Below are positions 41,299-53,982 of a stretch of DNA of 64,000 bases, piece by piece (positions within the stretch are counted from its first letter, which is position 1; the number at the start of each line of letters is the position of its first letter). The DNA is taken from positions 8,058,001 to 8,122,000 of the forward strand of contig JABWDB010000001.1 in NCBI GenBank assembly GCA_019614645.1. The letters run 5' to 3'. The position numbers and the translations under genes were made by a program. A model generated the notes under the pieces. The model searched no databases, had not been told where the DNA came from, and was given only the letters and a program-made list of their open reading frames with translations. The stretch comes from Stratiolaelaps scimitus. Lineage: Eukaryota > Arthropoda > Arachnida > Mesostigmata > Laelapidae.

Positions 41299-41304
41299 AA
41301 TAAA
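41299..41304 (+). terminator. Candidate polyadenylation signal of the PAQR gene
   Basis: An AATAAA hexamer lies about 360 bp after the PAQR stop codon. If used, the region 40940-41320 is 3'UTR. Confidence 0.35.
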
Positions 41305-41319
41305 TTCGGGTAAATTGAC

Positions 41320-44200
41320 ACGAGGTGATGACAACTAGATTAGTTTCTTTACGAGCATAGGGATACACGTCGCCTGGAGAGCATCCCGAATTAGGAATTA
41401 TCGCTTTCGAATGACGTAATGGTCACGTGGCGCTCCTGTTCAATTCACTGCTGCCTTTGTATCTATGTCACCATGAAGGGAATAGTGAATCGTTCAATCC
41501 TGGACGGGGTCTACCTTATATCAGTCAATGTATGCGTGTTTCGGGTTGGCTCTTACGTGTCTATTGGCGTATTCACGACGTTATCTACTTCGTGTGGGAG
41601 GGAGCCATGGTCGCATTATTCCGCTGGCTCGTTGCTTAGACAAATGAACCGGACAGTGCCATAGAATACCTCAAGGTGGTTTTTCTTGGTGTGTTTCGTT
41701 TTTGGATACAGTGTACGTTCGTTTGCTTCGTTGTGCTATGTTGAATTCTGTTTCCATATATGTGTAGAGCATCACCTAGAAGGCACAAGAGACTGGCAAG
41801 TATTCATCTTTCTGGTTTTAACTTGGGAGCTATAGGTTTCATCTCGGCGTCCCCGCTGTCTAGCGGCTTCAGATGTGCGAAACCCTACGGTGGCAATGGA
41901 TCTTATTGGTTTTTCGCAAAAAAGGGCACCAACAATTGTTGTACTATAGTTTGTTGCTTGTCGGGCTCGGGCTACATCGAGATTCTTCTATGAGACAACT
42001 TCGTTCTGGCTGCTTGACATCCGGTCAGATCGCTGTGGGGACCCCGCATCTCGCTTGATCCGATGTTGCTTCTGTGAGCCATTGTTTGACGTTGATATTG
42101 TTTACACTCGCCCCTGTGCTCTGTCATTTTCTGTGTTTTCTTTGCCGTTACATTTTTTTTCTTGTGGCGCTGAAGGGCTGGCTATGTTAAAATCTGACCC
42201 GCTGCCGCTGATTCAAAGGTCTTTTTGCCACCAGAGTCACGCCGATAACTCAAGCCCCTTTCCAGCTTACTATACCATGTGGCCCCAGTCGAGCTCACAC
42301 TGGCTCGTCGATAATATTTTTCGATCGACTTCGATTGCCGTTTTGTGGACAGTCCAAAAATCAAAACGTGACCCAGTTGCTGCGGTTTTGTTGTTACATT
42401 TTACGGCGGTGGGGCTCCTGACTTGACGGCGGAATGATTTATAGGAAATTACTTCACAGGGCATCAATGAGTCACGGGCAGATTCTGGACCAAGATTTTT
42501 CGTAGAGAATAAATTGTGCTTGTTTGATTTATATAGATAAGCACATATAAGAGGACAAAACATCGCATCCAATCGACACAAACGTCTATCCATAATAATA
42601 TCTACGAATTCTGATTTGCTTACACACCCTGCCCCGGCACTTTGGCATATGTTACTTGTCGCGATGTAGCTTCATCGGAAGATTTGGCGTAACGTTTGCA
42701 TGTTGTTGATATTGATCGTTCAACTGATTGCCAGTACGACCTTGCTAGTGATCACGTTGTGACGAGTTGGCCGAAGCTTGTGATTCATATTTTAACGTAA
42801 ATTGAATATCTCATCAGACATATACAAGGCATCAAATATTTTTCCGTCTCTAGTTAGCGAAAAACTTTGGTTTAACTAAAACTTAAGCGCACTTCTAAGA
42901 ACTTAGATATTGAGCTGCGTAGAAATGAAACGAACTTCCATTTGAGCAGTAGACTCGTTACCCACTCTGCCCTTAGAGATAGAGCCTGACAGAAATTGTG
43001 ATAGCATCACCAGCCTGAATATGCCTTTAAACGTGGAAGCCCGCGTCCACAGAAGCGACCGCGTGGTTTATACCTATTGCTTTATTTAATCTTCTATCAT
43101 TTGCCGCGCATTAGAAAAACAAGGGAGCCCGAGCGGTTTTGCTCATCAACCAATGCCTCACTAATTGTAAAATACCCATACATAAGAAAGAGCTGTTCTC
43201 GACGGAATAAATCGTCGAGTTGATGATGATAACGATTTTTTCGCGCGCGTTATATTGCCTGCAAAATCTACGACTCTTGTCACCAAGCAGAGGCAGCATT
43301 CGATTCGCGGCCGTTAGTTCTGCGGACTTCACTTTTGTTGGCCAATCAAACGCTGCCTCTGGCCAGTCTCCGATTGGCCAATTTTGTATTCAGCTGACTT
43401 TGAATGCGTTAGCCGCGACGCCCTGGCGCCCCCCTTGCGATGAGGGCGTCTCACCTGTTCGACCCAGTGGACTGCAAGGGGTGCATTTCAACCGGCCACT
43501 GTAGGAACAAATTCGTTAACCGTTACCTATTAGGTTTCGCCGATTTCCATATCGAACGAACCAACCAAATAATCAACCGGAATGGCTATTTTGTCGCAAG
43601 TCCGCTGCTGCTACTGTTTTCGATCTAGTCCGCCCAAGGGAGCATGCCAGCATGTGGCAATTAGAATCATTTTGTGTAAATTTAGCTTACATCGTGAATG
43701 AATGGAGGGCGACCGCTTCGTACAGGTTAGATGAGGAATTTTGCGCAGATTAATTCGTGTGGCGCTGGTGGTTGTGGAGGGAGTGACTGCAATAACAAGA
43801 GCGGCAGCAGCGAGTAAAACTTGGCCCGAAAACATGATGCCGCCTGATATCAACGATATCATCTAATATCAGCTAATTTGTAAGCTATTCTACGTCGATA
43901 TGAAATGCAAACGCAGCGTTCTGCAAAGGTAGTGCCGAATTGCACCATTTGAAGGGTTGTTCTTTATCAATGAACACTTGACTCGTTTTCTCCGTGATTA
44001 TACATAATCTCTTGTTATTTCACTCAAGGCGTGTGTCTGTGCGTGCGAATTACTATTATGCAATGAGACGACGCTGGGCACGGCTACGAGTACTTGATGA
44101 CTGATCAATCAGTCAATCAATCACATGATAATGATAGGTTGACAATGGCCGTAATTCGATTCATACCACTCAGGTCATGATTTTATAGAGATTCAATTCG
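41320..44200. other. Non-coding sequence downstream of PAQR
   Basis: No gene is certain. The ORF ending at 41639 (frame of YWRIHDVIYFVWEGAM) is hydrophobic and faintly like the PAQR C-terminal tail, but no acceptor joins it in phase to 41172. An 11-base match to the mariner end (GAACCGGACAG) lies near 41646-41656. Confidence 0.35.
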
Positions 44201-47200
44201 ACCTTTTACCCTTTCTCAGCGGTTGTATTCACAATGTATGCACACCTATATCGTCTCATCTACCTCTAGTTGTTCGACGATGTATGGTGACTCGACTATA
44301 ACGCATAACCAAATCTACCATGCAGACACAATCTCCGGTGCAGCCGGTCTGTGTGTTTCCAGCCTTTGTCCCACACCGAAAGTGATGAATACCATCGTTT
44401 GCAGAGGAAGAAGCGAAGTGGAAGGTGTCCCACAATGGGCCTAACTTGATGTGGGCCGACATTTGCTTCTCTGCGTCGCCGTACGACTGCCATACCGTAT
44501 ACCATCGTGTAGTCGACACGAGGCACTGTTTTGTCAGCTACCTTCACGCTGCTGTTCTGGTACCATCGTCGAGCGGTGCGCGCACAGGCTAAACCAGACG
44601 AGAGATCGCTGGTAGAGACTGGCATACGCAGTTCTTATTTAGGAGGACCCGTTATTCAGCGCGTCGCTTGCCGCTGCTTAGCGCGATGTCGACGAAATAG
44701 CTGCAGCGCGAGAGCGCGCTACATCTAGCCACGAAGTTGAGCCGTTCTGCAGAATAGAAGTAGGCACATCGACTCTGACGAGGGCGAGACGAACGGACCT
44801 GATCTAAACAACGAGGTCATCCGGCTGGGCCATCCCTACCTATGACGTGGACTGCTGGGGACACGCGGACCCCAGGGACTGACACGGCCGTCTTTGTTGT
44901 TGGTTTGTTTGACAAATAAACAACATGAGGGGGCTGCTGAGCCGTCATCGAGATGTTGTGATAGGGATGTCGCTCAATGATAGAGCACCGCTGTAGATCA
45001 TCTCGGTTAGCAGTGACTGATTTAATGAATGATGATTAACGAATCGCATCGGCGTGCTGCATGTGTGCGCCTAGAATACAGCAGCGCATGTAGCAATAGG
45101 TAACTGTTTGAGCGGACGTTTCCTCTGTACTCAGCGCGTGTATGCGCCTGTGCCGGGACTGTGCTATCCTGCCGATAGGCAGAATTTCAAGACGTCACTT
45201 TTATTTGGAACGCAATTAAACTGACTTTTTTTTCTTGTTTGTATCACCTATTTGCTATTGGGATTTGATTCCAATTGGTAGGTTGTGTGTTTCATATTTT
45301 ACAATCATATAAAATAAGGTGTAGTGACATTGCTTTTAAATCATTTATAATGCAATTCTCATTATTTCTACAACGGGAAGACGTCTCGAAGAAACGCTCT
45401 AACAGCCAGCAGTCTGCGCGAAATACCCTTTTTGCCATTAGCTGTGATTGGGCGATAAAAACGCACAGGTTATAATTAGCGACTGTCTTAGTTACTAAAC
45501 AGCCGCCCCTGTAGTGGTGGTCGTCTACAAACGCTCGTCGCTATCCTGAAATGATCCTTTCGTTATCCACTGCTTCTACTGGTAGAATCCAGAGAGATCC
45601 TCATTGATCTCGGCTGTTGATTTATAGTCTAAAACCACTAAACGATGGTCTTTCTTCTCGGCCGACATGCAACGTCCACGGAAGCGCTTTCTCATTGCTT
45701 CGTAAGACGGGCCCCTTGAAATGCACATGTGCAATGGTGCAATACTTCTTGCCCTGAAAAACCTATAGGTACATGCATTTGTCACTTGTCTCCTATGACC
45801 TTCCTCCTATCAAATCTGAGATACTAACCACAAACGTTGATTTGACTATAGCTTTTCATCACTTGTGGAGACCACTGGGCCGAATAGACGACACGAACGG
45901 AGGTCGCTCCTCTCGTATAGATACTTGTCCGCTATAAATTGTTCATGGGACATATATCAATCTGAAAAAATACCGACCGTGACCGAGGAAAGAGAAGCGG
46001 CCACATCATTGTCTTACCTTTTATCCGGATTTCGATCCTATCGCCTCTGTTATATGCGAGACTGATAATGCCTAGAAGACTAGCAGGATGGAGTCTCTCT
46101 ATTCATCTGTTCACAGGTTGTTGGGTCATTCAAAGGTTGTCATTTGTCGGGTAGCCCTAGCCAACGATCCAGGTTGCCAGGTTCCCTTATCGATACGCCG
46201 CGTATCACCCGCAAGTGTCGCTGTCATCCCACCGACCGTCCAGTGCTGCATCAGCACCGGCAGCAGGTGTAATAGCGCATGGCTGTGCGAACAAATTACT
46301 CCCCCCCTCTCTCCCCCTCCCTCTCTCCTTGTCTTTCCAAACTGCTGGACTACTCTGCCTTAGTTTTCACAGACATCTCTGCCGCTGACGAAGCCGGTTT
46401 GGCTGCTGCTGCTGCGGCTGCTGCTCTCTTTCTCTGTCTCTGCCAAAGCTGTTTCCCGTCGCTGCGCCAACGTATCAGCAGCCGATCATGCAGTTTTCCT
46501 GTTGCAGCCTGTGTGAGAGCTGACTGAACTGCTGCAGTGGCAGCATCAGCAGCAGTAGCACAGTAGAGACTCTCTATGCGTCCCTGTCGCCGCCAGCCTT
46601 TCTACCGTCGCTGTCGAGATTGACCTTCTCGTTGTCGCTCTCGATCCCCGCCTTACCCTGCCCTCACCGGCTTGCCTCGGCTCGACCCAGCCCCGCTGTA
46701 TCGCTGGCCATGCCTCTGGCCAGCCTCTTGAAATAGAGCAACAGGTCGTGCGACGACGGCAATTGCTACCGCGACATACGCCACCATGCGTCGCCGTTAA
46801 TTTACGTGCTGTCGCTACTGCCGTATCTTGCTCTGGATGGGCGGATGTATTTTGGATGGGGGGAGGGGGGCGACCAGTGTCTATATGTGTAGGCTCATGT
46901 GTGCCTGTTTGTCAAATGCGTGTTGTCCTATGCACATAAAGTAGGCCTAGTATTCGTACGAGAGTGGTGAGCTTGTGCCTACAGCGCAAAGAGCGCTCGA
47001 AACGCATGAAGCGAAGCATCGCTCTCGGTACGGCGAAGGGTATAGTGCGAACGCGGGGAGACTTAGAAAAAAGGTGACTCGGTTACATACTACCCACAGG
47101 CTTGGCAAGCTACTGCACTGTAGAGCAATACCGACAGTGACATATTATGAGCGAAGCGTGGAGCAGAGGCCTAAGCGACCCGTCTGCTCCCGCTGCCGGC

Positions 47201-47782
47201 GCGCCTGGATGAAAACAATTGTAATGTGGGACATACACTCTATGCGAACACGTGGATTCGGCATGGAGTACTAAACATCCTGTTCGCCCTCTGCGCGCAC
47301 TTATAATGACACAAAGACAACAACGACTGCTGCCTCTAAAACTGACACGAGTTCTATGTTTAATAGAAGCTCTATATGTTATTGGGTTTATTCTCCATCT
47401 AGTTCGAAATTTCATGCATGCGTGAATCTCGTTCTCGGTCTCGATGTCTGTCACAGCCATGCGTCTCTATGGAGGAGAGACGGCACAGCCTATTTATAAT
47501 TTGGCTGGCAGCGGAACCGTCGATGCGACTACGAGTTGGATGAAATGTAGGTCGGTCGTCACTTTGATTGCAGAGAACAAATAGAATAGTCAGTTACAAG
47601 CCTGTGTTGACACGGCATAATTGTTACCTATTTACACTGAGATGATAACCATCTGAACAGGAATAGGAGGAATAAGACAGAATGATGAGGCTTATCGTTA
47701 GCTGGCAGTGCTTCCATAGGCGGCAATACGATAATATGTATAATACCTTGGTTGAGATCGAGAAACAGGCGTGTGTTTATGC
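44201..47782. other. GC-rich and triplet-rich non-coding sequence
   Basis: No family is recognised. GCT/GCG repeats lie at about 46400-46424, CAGCAG at about 46532-46560, and CT-rich sequence at about 46300-46345. Several short ORFs on both strands are typical of GC-rich non-coding DNA. It could hold 5' exons or regulatory DNA of an unseen gene. Confidence 0.35.
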
Positions 47783-47809
47783 ATATATATATATATATAT
47801 ATATATATA
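47783..47809. repeat. (TA)n microsatellite
   Basis: A pure TA run of 27 bp. Confidence 0.9.
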
Positions 47810-48016
47810 ATGTATAATAAGTAATGCCTAATAATGTTCACGGAAATATATAAATCACAACACCGGGCGTGGCGTGCCGTAATAAAGGTACACTCTGGCA
47901 TGTTTAGGAGTAGGGTCATGTGGTAGTCATCTTCGCGGATGTATATTTAGGCATATATCTAAATTTAAAAGATTCTGGACATCATCTGCGTAAAACAATT
48001 ATATCCGCTGCGACTA

Positions 48017-48223
48017 ATGACTAGCAGCATCAGAAAAGTCGACTTGCGAGGGTCCACTTTAAACGGAAGTAGGAAAAATGAAACGCCACAGGGAACTCGA
48101 GTGGTAAAAGGTCCAGGCAAGCATTTGCAACAGCTTATTCACGAAGCTGAATTGTTCGCTGTAGCTAGAACTAATGCATTGTTTCAATATTATTCGTCTA
48201 TTGTAGAACGAATGCAATCGTAA
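48017..48223 (+). CDS. Unassigned small ORF (68 aa)
   Basis: I do not recognise it. The N-terminal half is Lys/Arg/Gly-rich. The C-terminal half is strongly helix-like (GKHLQQLIHEAELFAVA) and ends YSSIVERMQS. AT-rich sequence follows the stop. Codon use is not obviously random and no competing ORF overlaps it. There is no supporting splice or homology evidence, so it may be chance. Confidence 0.22.
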   Translation: MTSSIRKVDLRGSTLNGSRKNETPQGTRVVKGPGKHLQQLIHEAELFAVARTNALFQYYSSIVERMQS

Positions 48224-51200
48224 TTAACGATTAAATTATTAGCATTATTAGTATTTGTAGCTCCAAATTATTTTTAATTTCATGATATCAGTGAAACTAT
48301 ACAACAGCAAAAACCTAAAATATAGGCCTGACAAAGATGAGCGAGGCGAACGAAGTGGTCGAATCTTGTCAGGAACATTAGCTGGAGGCCTGCTCTGAAC
48401 CTAAATTGAGTAGCAACGCAACTAGTCGTCTAACGCAAAACTTCGATGTTCGCCTCGATATTGACAAGAATATGATACCGTCGACTAGGTGACATGTCAA
48501 TAAAATCGAAGCATCAAGGAACAGCTGTCGGCCAAACTGAAAATTACAGGTGGCGATCTTACTTCGTTTATCCGACCATAAATGTCCACGATTGTTTCAT
48601 ATATGTTTTGTCTAGCGGAAAACAACTCTAAATCCAATCGTAGGACGCGAACAACACGTATGTGATCGATCGATCGGCTTGAACAAAACAGCCAATTTTG
48701 CACATTCAATTGTACCGTTTGACGCGATGAAATTGAGGTGATATTCAGGGCCCGCGTGGTGACTTGCTCTTCACTGATGTGCGCGCACTCGGCAATCGAA
48801 TTACATTGCTCGGTGACGCAATTATGACATAACTAGTTTGAGTCCAAGTCAATTTTTCCTAATCCGAATGTTGAAGACGATTTTAGACCTCAACTCCTGC
48901 AAGTGCCTCGTTGATTTGCAGCGACATGTTGAAAATGTAAAATATAGCCTAGCGATAATACCATACAAAACAAATTGGACGAATGTGAGCCGGTTTGAAA
49001 AATCCAAGTCGACGTCTTTAGGGTACGATAGTGCTCCGGCAACATGGAGTTGTTCCACTGTTTGAAAGAAAAGTATATGCAAACATTTCTAATGAAAACC
49101 CTTGCGGGGGGCGGGGGGGGATCCCAAATCGAACCTCGCCTTGAAAAATATTATATATTTGGCTTCAGCAATTTTTTTTTTGCCGTAATGTTTGTCATGT
49201 CACGATGCTACGGAGAAGAAGGAACACGAAGCACGCTTGGTGTTAATGTTGTATCACTAATGAGTATCATTAGTTCGTGTTTTGTTTAGGCGTAATGGTT
49301 AAGCTTTGCATGCGGTGGTCACTCGATGAGAAGTGAATGAAAGTCCTTGGAAATGTATAAACTTACAATTTACTATATAATGACATCAGCTATGGTCATT
49401 AAAAGGCTATCCACATTCGCGTATATAGATGTTTTCGCCTCTGTAGGGGCGCCTATGGAAGTGACCGGCCCGCTGAGCAAGCGGATGGCTTGATAGACAG
49501 GTCGTGTACCTTCTCAGCCGGCATTAGACTGAAATGGCACGATCTGCGTTATTGTCGCTTCGTTTACGGCATTGCGTTATGTCATAGCGAAAAGCTTGTA
49601 TAGATAGCACCATGGATGTCGCCGGCTCATCAGCAGGCTGTTGTTACTATCAATTTTACTAATTACCTATATGCTATTGTTTGATTTTAATCGATTTGTT
49701 TGTTTCGGTATCCGTAGTGAATGAGTGTCATTAAACCGACGAATTTTGTCTACATGCAACGTTTATGCAGTGCCCAGTAGAGCACATCACGCACGCTCCT
49801 TCACAGTTGCGCAATGGCTTCAAAGTAACGCCGTCTACGATCTTCGTAGGGGTCCTATTTTTAAATGTTGTACGCACAACACAAGCACACCAGAGGAAGC
49901 CTAATCTAATAGTCTGTAGAGTGCGGACCGTGACTTAATGGTTTCACGCCGCCGCGGCTCTAGCGATTGCTGTCCAACACTATACGGCAGCGCTGCTGCA
50001 AGAGGACATGCTTAGCATGGGACAAAACGACGTGACAGCGGCTGCCTGCTGAGACCGCTAACACCACTGGGCTCGCTCGGCTTTCGCTTTCACCGACGAA
50101 GTACCTTCTACTTCAGCTTGAACGGTAGATGTACATTAGCTGACACCAGGGACGCTGTCCTATCCCGCCTACGATTGGCCCTCAGCTTTGGCCCGCCAAT
50201 CAAGGCTCTGCTGTCTCTTAGATCTTAGAATGTCCAAACAGGAAAGCACACAACACACTCCGTCCAATCGGGTGTCTCTACATTAAATTAAAAAAAAAAC
50301 TCCTTAAAGGAAGTTCGGAAACAGGGATACGCTTATTTTAACAGAACCTATATGAGTACGCTTGCATCACTGTCAGCAGTGGTGTTCTCCATTTCGAAGT
50401 GCTGATACTGTTTTTGAGAAAATGAAGTGATAGCTTTATTTTTCTCTGTCGTATCCCAAAGGGCGTTCGCAGGATGACAATATTATATATAAAATTACCA
50501 TATTATAAAGGTGCGTATATCGTGCGACATAAACCTGTCTCATCGCACTTAGCCTGAGTTTTCCTTCTGATACGGCGATTTCACGCGAGAGGCTCAATAA
50601 TGGGAATAGTGACCAGCTATCAAAACAATGCCCAGATACAGAGACACAACGCAACAATGGTAACACATCTGCACCGTTGCTGCCGTTCGGTCACTCAGCA
50701 GTCAGCTTCGTGATCGTTTGTTGATTATTAAATCTTTGTTCTGCTCATTCAAATCGTCCTGAATCGGCATTTACGCGTGGCTAACCACTTGACAGCGAAA
50801 CACCCCTGGTGCTTGGCTTGGACCTTTGTACCTGGAAGCGATCTCATTGTTGAATGTAGCTTGATCGAATGTGTTCACATCGGAGGTTATCAATGGCTTA
50901 ATACGACAAGCGCAAAACAACGTACACGAGATTATTTGCACTCAACCTACTGATGGAGTGTTTGCAATGGTGGGCGACACTGATTAGTGCTAAACACACA
51001 CGCTAGTCCGTGTACGCGTTTTCTGATCTGTCATTTCGAAATTGATATGGGCATCATTTTGGATACTGTATATATATAATATAATAGCATATAGCGTAAC
51101 GAAGAACGACTAAAAAAGTATAATTTTTTTCATCTTACTTTCGACTAGTTTAATAAGGCTCGTTTCTTCCTCGGCGTTCAAATATTTCGACTGTTATGGC

Positions 51201-51385
51201 TATCACCTGAATATCCTACGGCGTCTATATATAAATATCTTGTAATAAGCAACATGTTCACACACGCACACGCGGCCTTTCGCTAAAAAAGCACAACTTA
51301 TAGTGCTGTCCTGCGTAATACCACTCTAGCAATGATTGCAACTATGATGATCACTCTCTCCACATTTCTTCCATTTATCCTGCCC
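48224..51385. other. Non-coding sequence
   Basis: No gene is recognised on either strand. Features are limited to a G run at about 49111-49120 and poly-T at about 49171-49180. Confidence 0.45.
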
Positions 51386-51391
51386 TATATA

Positions 51392-51452
<61 letters not shown>
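51386..51452. repeat. (TA)n microsatellite
   Basis: A 67-bp TA run with a single TTT interruption near 51393. Confidence 0.95.
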
Positions 51453-51454
<2 letters not shown>

Positions 51455-53926
51455 GCATTGGTTGTTATTGTCACCATAACACCAGATTGAGGCAGAGCAA
51501 AGAGGAAAGTACAAATTACCCGTCAGGATCCGTTAGTGCCTTCGCTGGGGGGAGCAACTTGCGTTAAATGTCCCTGTTCGAAGCGGATACTAAAAAAAGA
51601 CTCTACTGAGATAGAACTGGTCAGTCGGGACTGAAAATCTGGCTCGACCATCGCTTGCTGTGCGATGCGATGCTGATGCGGATGGTCGCGCTGAGTTAAC
51701 GTCTAATTACCGTCTTGTGAATTTTGGCTGTTGTTGAATCTAATAGGGATAATTCTAACAATAGTCATCCGTCTAAGTTGAGTAGCTCATGCCGCAAACA
51801 GCTGTCGTGATGCAGGGCATAGACACACGAACGCCAATTAAGCTCTGCTAATGCGCAAGGCGAACCATACGTGAACAATTGTAGGTGCAGCTTCAAACGC
51901 TGAATAATTAGAGAATTACATAGTGTTTAAAAAGCACTCCATATCAGTTCTGTATATCAATAGTTGCACTAAAACAAACACGCTCTATGGAGCTGACAGC
52001 AACTCTAACCAATAATCTAGAAGTTGTTTGCGATAATATCGGATAAATCGTTACATCCATTGGATGGCGTGCTCACAAAGATCGCAAGGTTTTATCCATA
52101 ACTAAAGGAAAAATTATTGGGGCGCATAAAATATTATAGTCTAGACCAGATAAACATCTCTCCATTCTTAGAAGCAGATATTTCTAAGCTGATCTATATC
52201 GTTGTCAATAGCAAACATAGAGTAATCAATGTGCAAATGACTAAACATATAACCAATATAATAGCTCTTGAACGCGTAGACTAAACCGGATGTTTATTCA
52301 TCTTAGGCAATGTACAATCGACTGCCTCAGATTCAACCCCCGTTGCTATGGTTCTTGTTGCTTTCTGTCGGTCGACAGGGACTGAATAATAAATAACTAT
52401 TGCTCACAACGTATGCGCGGAATATACAGAGAGACACTGAGAAATAAACAAATGCATGTCAGTCACGGAGCAACACAACTTGGTTATTATAACTTATATG
52501 AATAACAAATCGAAAAGCTGCTGTATAAGGTCATGAGAAAAACATTCACAAAGATGCATCGAGTTATTAAATCCCTCGTGACATAACTCGATCATTCATT
52601 TACCCAAGTGCCCCTGCGGAACAGACTCGTGGTCTCGAACGCGGAATTGTTTTTCTTCAAACCTTCGAAATAGCAACCCCCCTTTCCCTGATTCGCTCTA
52701 ACTCTCCTTCATGCTGCTCTCACTGGGATAAGTTTAGCATACGTATATGTCATGTGAGGCGAATTTCAATACGAATTATTCACGTCGACCTCCGTGGCTG
52801 TGCAGGTATATTTCTACGGCCTTTTCTTCTGTGGTCTTCAACACCACTCTTGCCACCTGCTACCGTCTGGGGTTCCCTAGCGAGTTATTTTCAGCCAATT
52901 TACTTAGTGTGGATTATAATGGGGTCTACGCTAACTAGAGATTGGTTGGTTGTCGTTAGAGATGAATTACATACTCTTTGCCCTTCTGTAAGCAATCGAT
53001 GGTACAGAGAAGTGCCGTCCCGTCGCATATGGAAAATAGGATAACCACCTTAGCTATCTGGTGAGTGGAATAACGCTGTCGTGTGTAATACTGTCCTCCA
53101 TTGCTAGACAGGCATCGCGTGTGTGTGAAAATTAGCTATATCACCTAACACTGTTATGTCCTAATCAGCACATGCGGTCGGTCACGTCAGATTGATGTTG
53201 TTTGATGCCGTGTTAATATATTGTGGACACGTACTCACTGAGTGGTACCGATCGCCTCGAGCAACACCCTACCCCGCAAACGATCTATGGGTTTAATTCG
53301 GGTTTACTTAATTCTGTACAGGTTCCTTCCAGGGAATGGACATTCCTATTGCAGAACTCCTTGGTTGACTCTGAATGCAACCGTTATGTGGTCATTGGCA
53401 ATTCGTCGACCGCAAGCTGAACGAGAATGTCATTAAGTTGATTGTTACAAAGTGTTTTGTGACTTTGCACACGAATCGTCGACCAGCATATACAACTTCC
53501 TGCGCTCTAGTTCTCTGAGGAACGCAAAATAGGAAATGAAGCAAAACAACAGAGAATTATTTGAATGAAAGTGTCACTGAAGGTGTCTCAGTATCTATTA
53601 TAATATTATTTTTAATTTTAAAATTCTGAGTGTGAAGGCGTTATGCTTAGACTTTTCGCAGACAATTACTGACAGAGATTATGTTTACAATATTCGGATT
53701 GATTTTTGAAAATATGCAGGGCTATACAGTACTGGGGTTAGCTGCTGCGTATAAAAACAAGACCAACAGACTAGATGACGTACCACTGATGGTGCTAACG
53801 GCTGACGTTTCTCTAGAACGCTGCCATCTGTTTGCTCGCTGTAAACAAATAAAAAACATGTCTCGATCTGCCCATTTGGATTCTGCTCGTCAGATCGTCT
53901 CAAGAGTTCACATTTCTCTCTCTTTT

Positions 53927-53930
<4 letters not shown>
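51453..53930. other. Non-coding sequence
   Basis: No gene is recognised. ORFs at 52747-53044 and 53223-53436 overlap each other in different frames and match nothing I know. Confidence 0.4.

Positions 53931-53980
<50 letters not shown>
53931..53980. repeat. (TA)25 microsatellite
   Basis: A perfect 50-bp TA run preceded by a CT-rich stretch. Confidence 0.95.
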
Positions 53981-53982
<2 letters not shown>

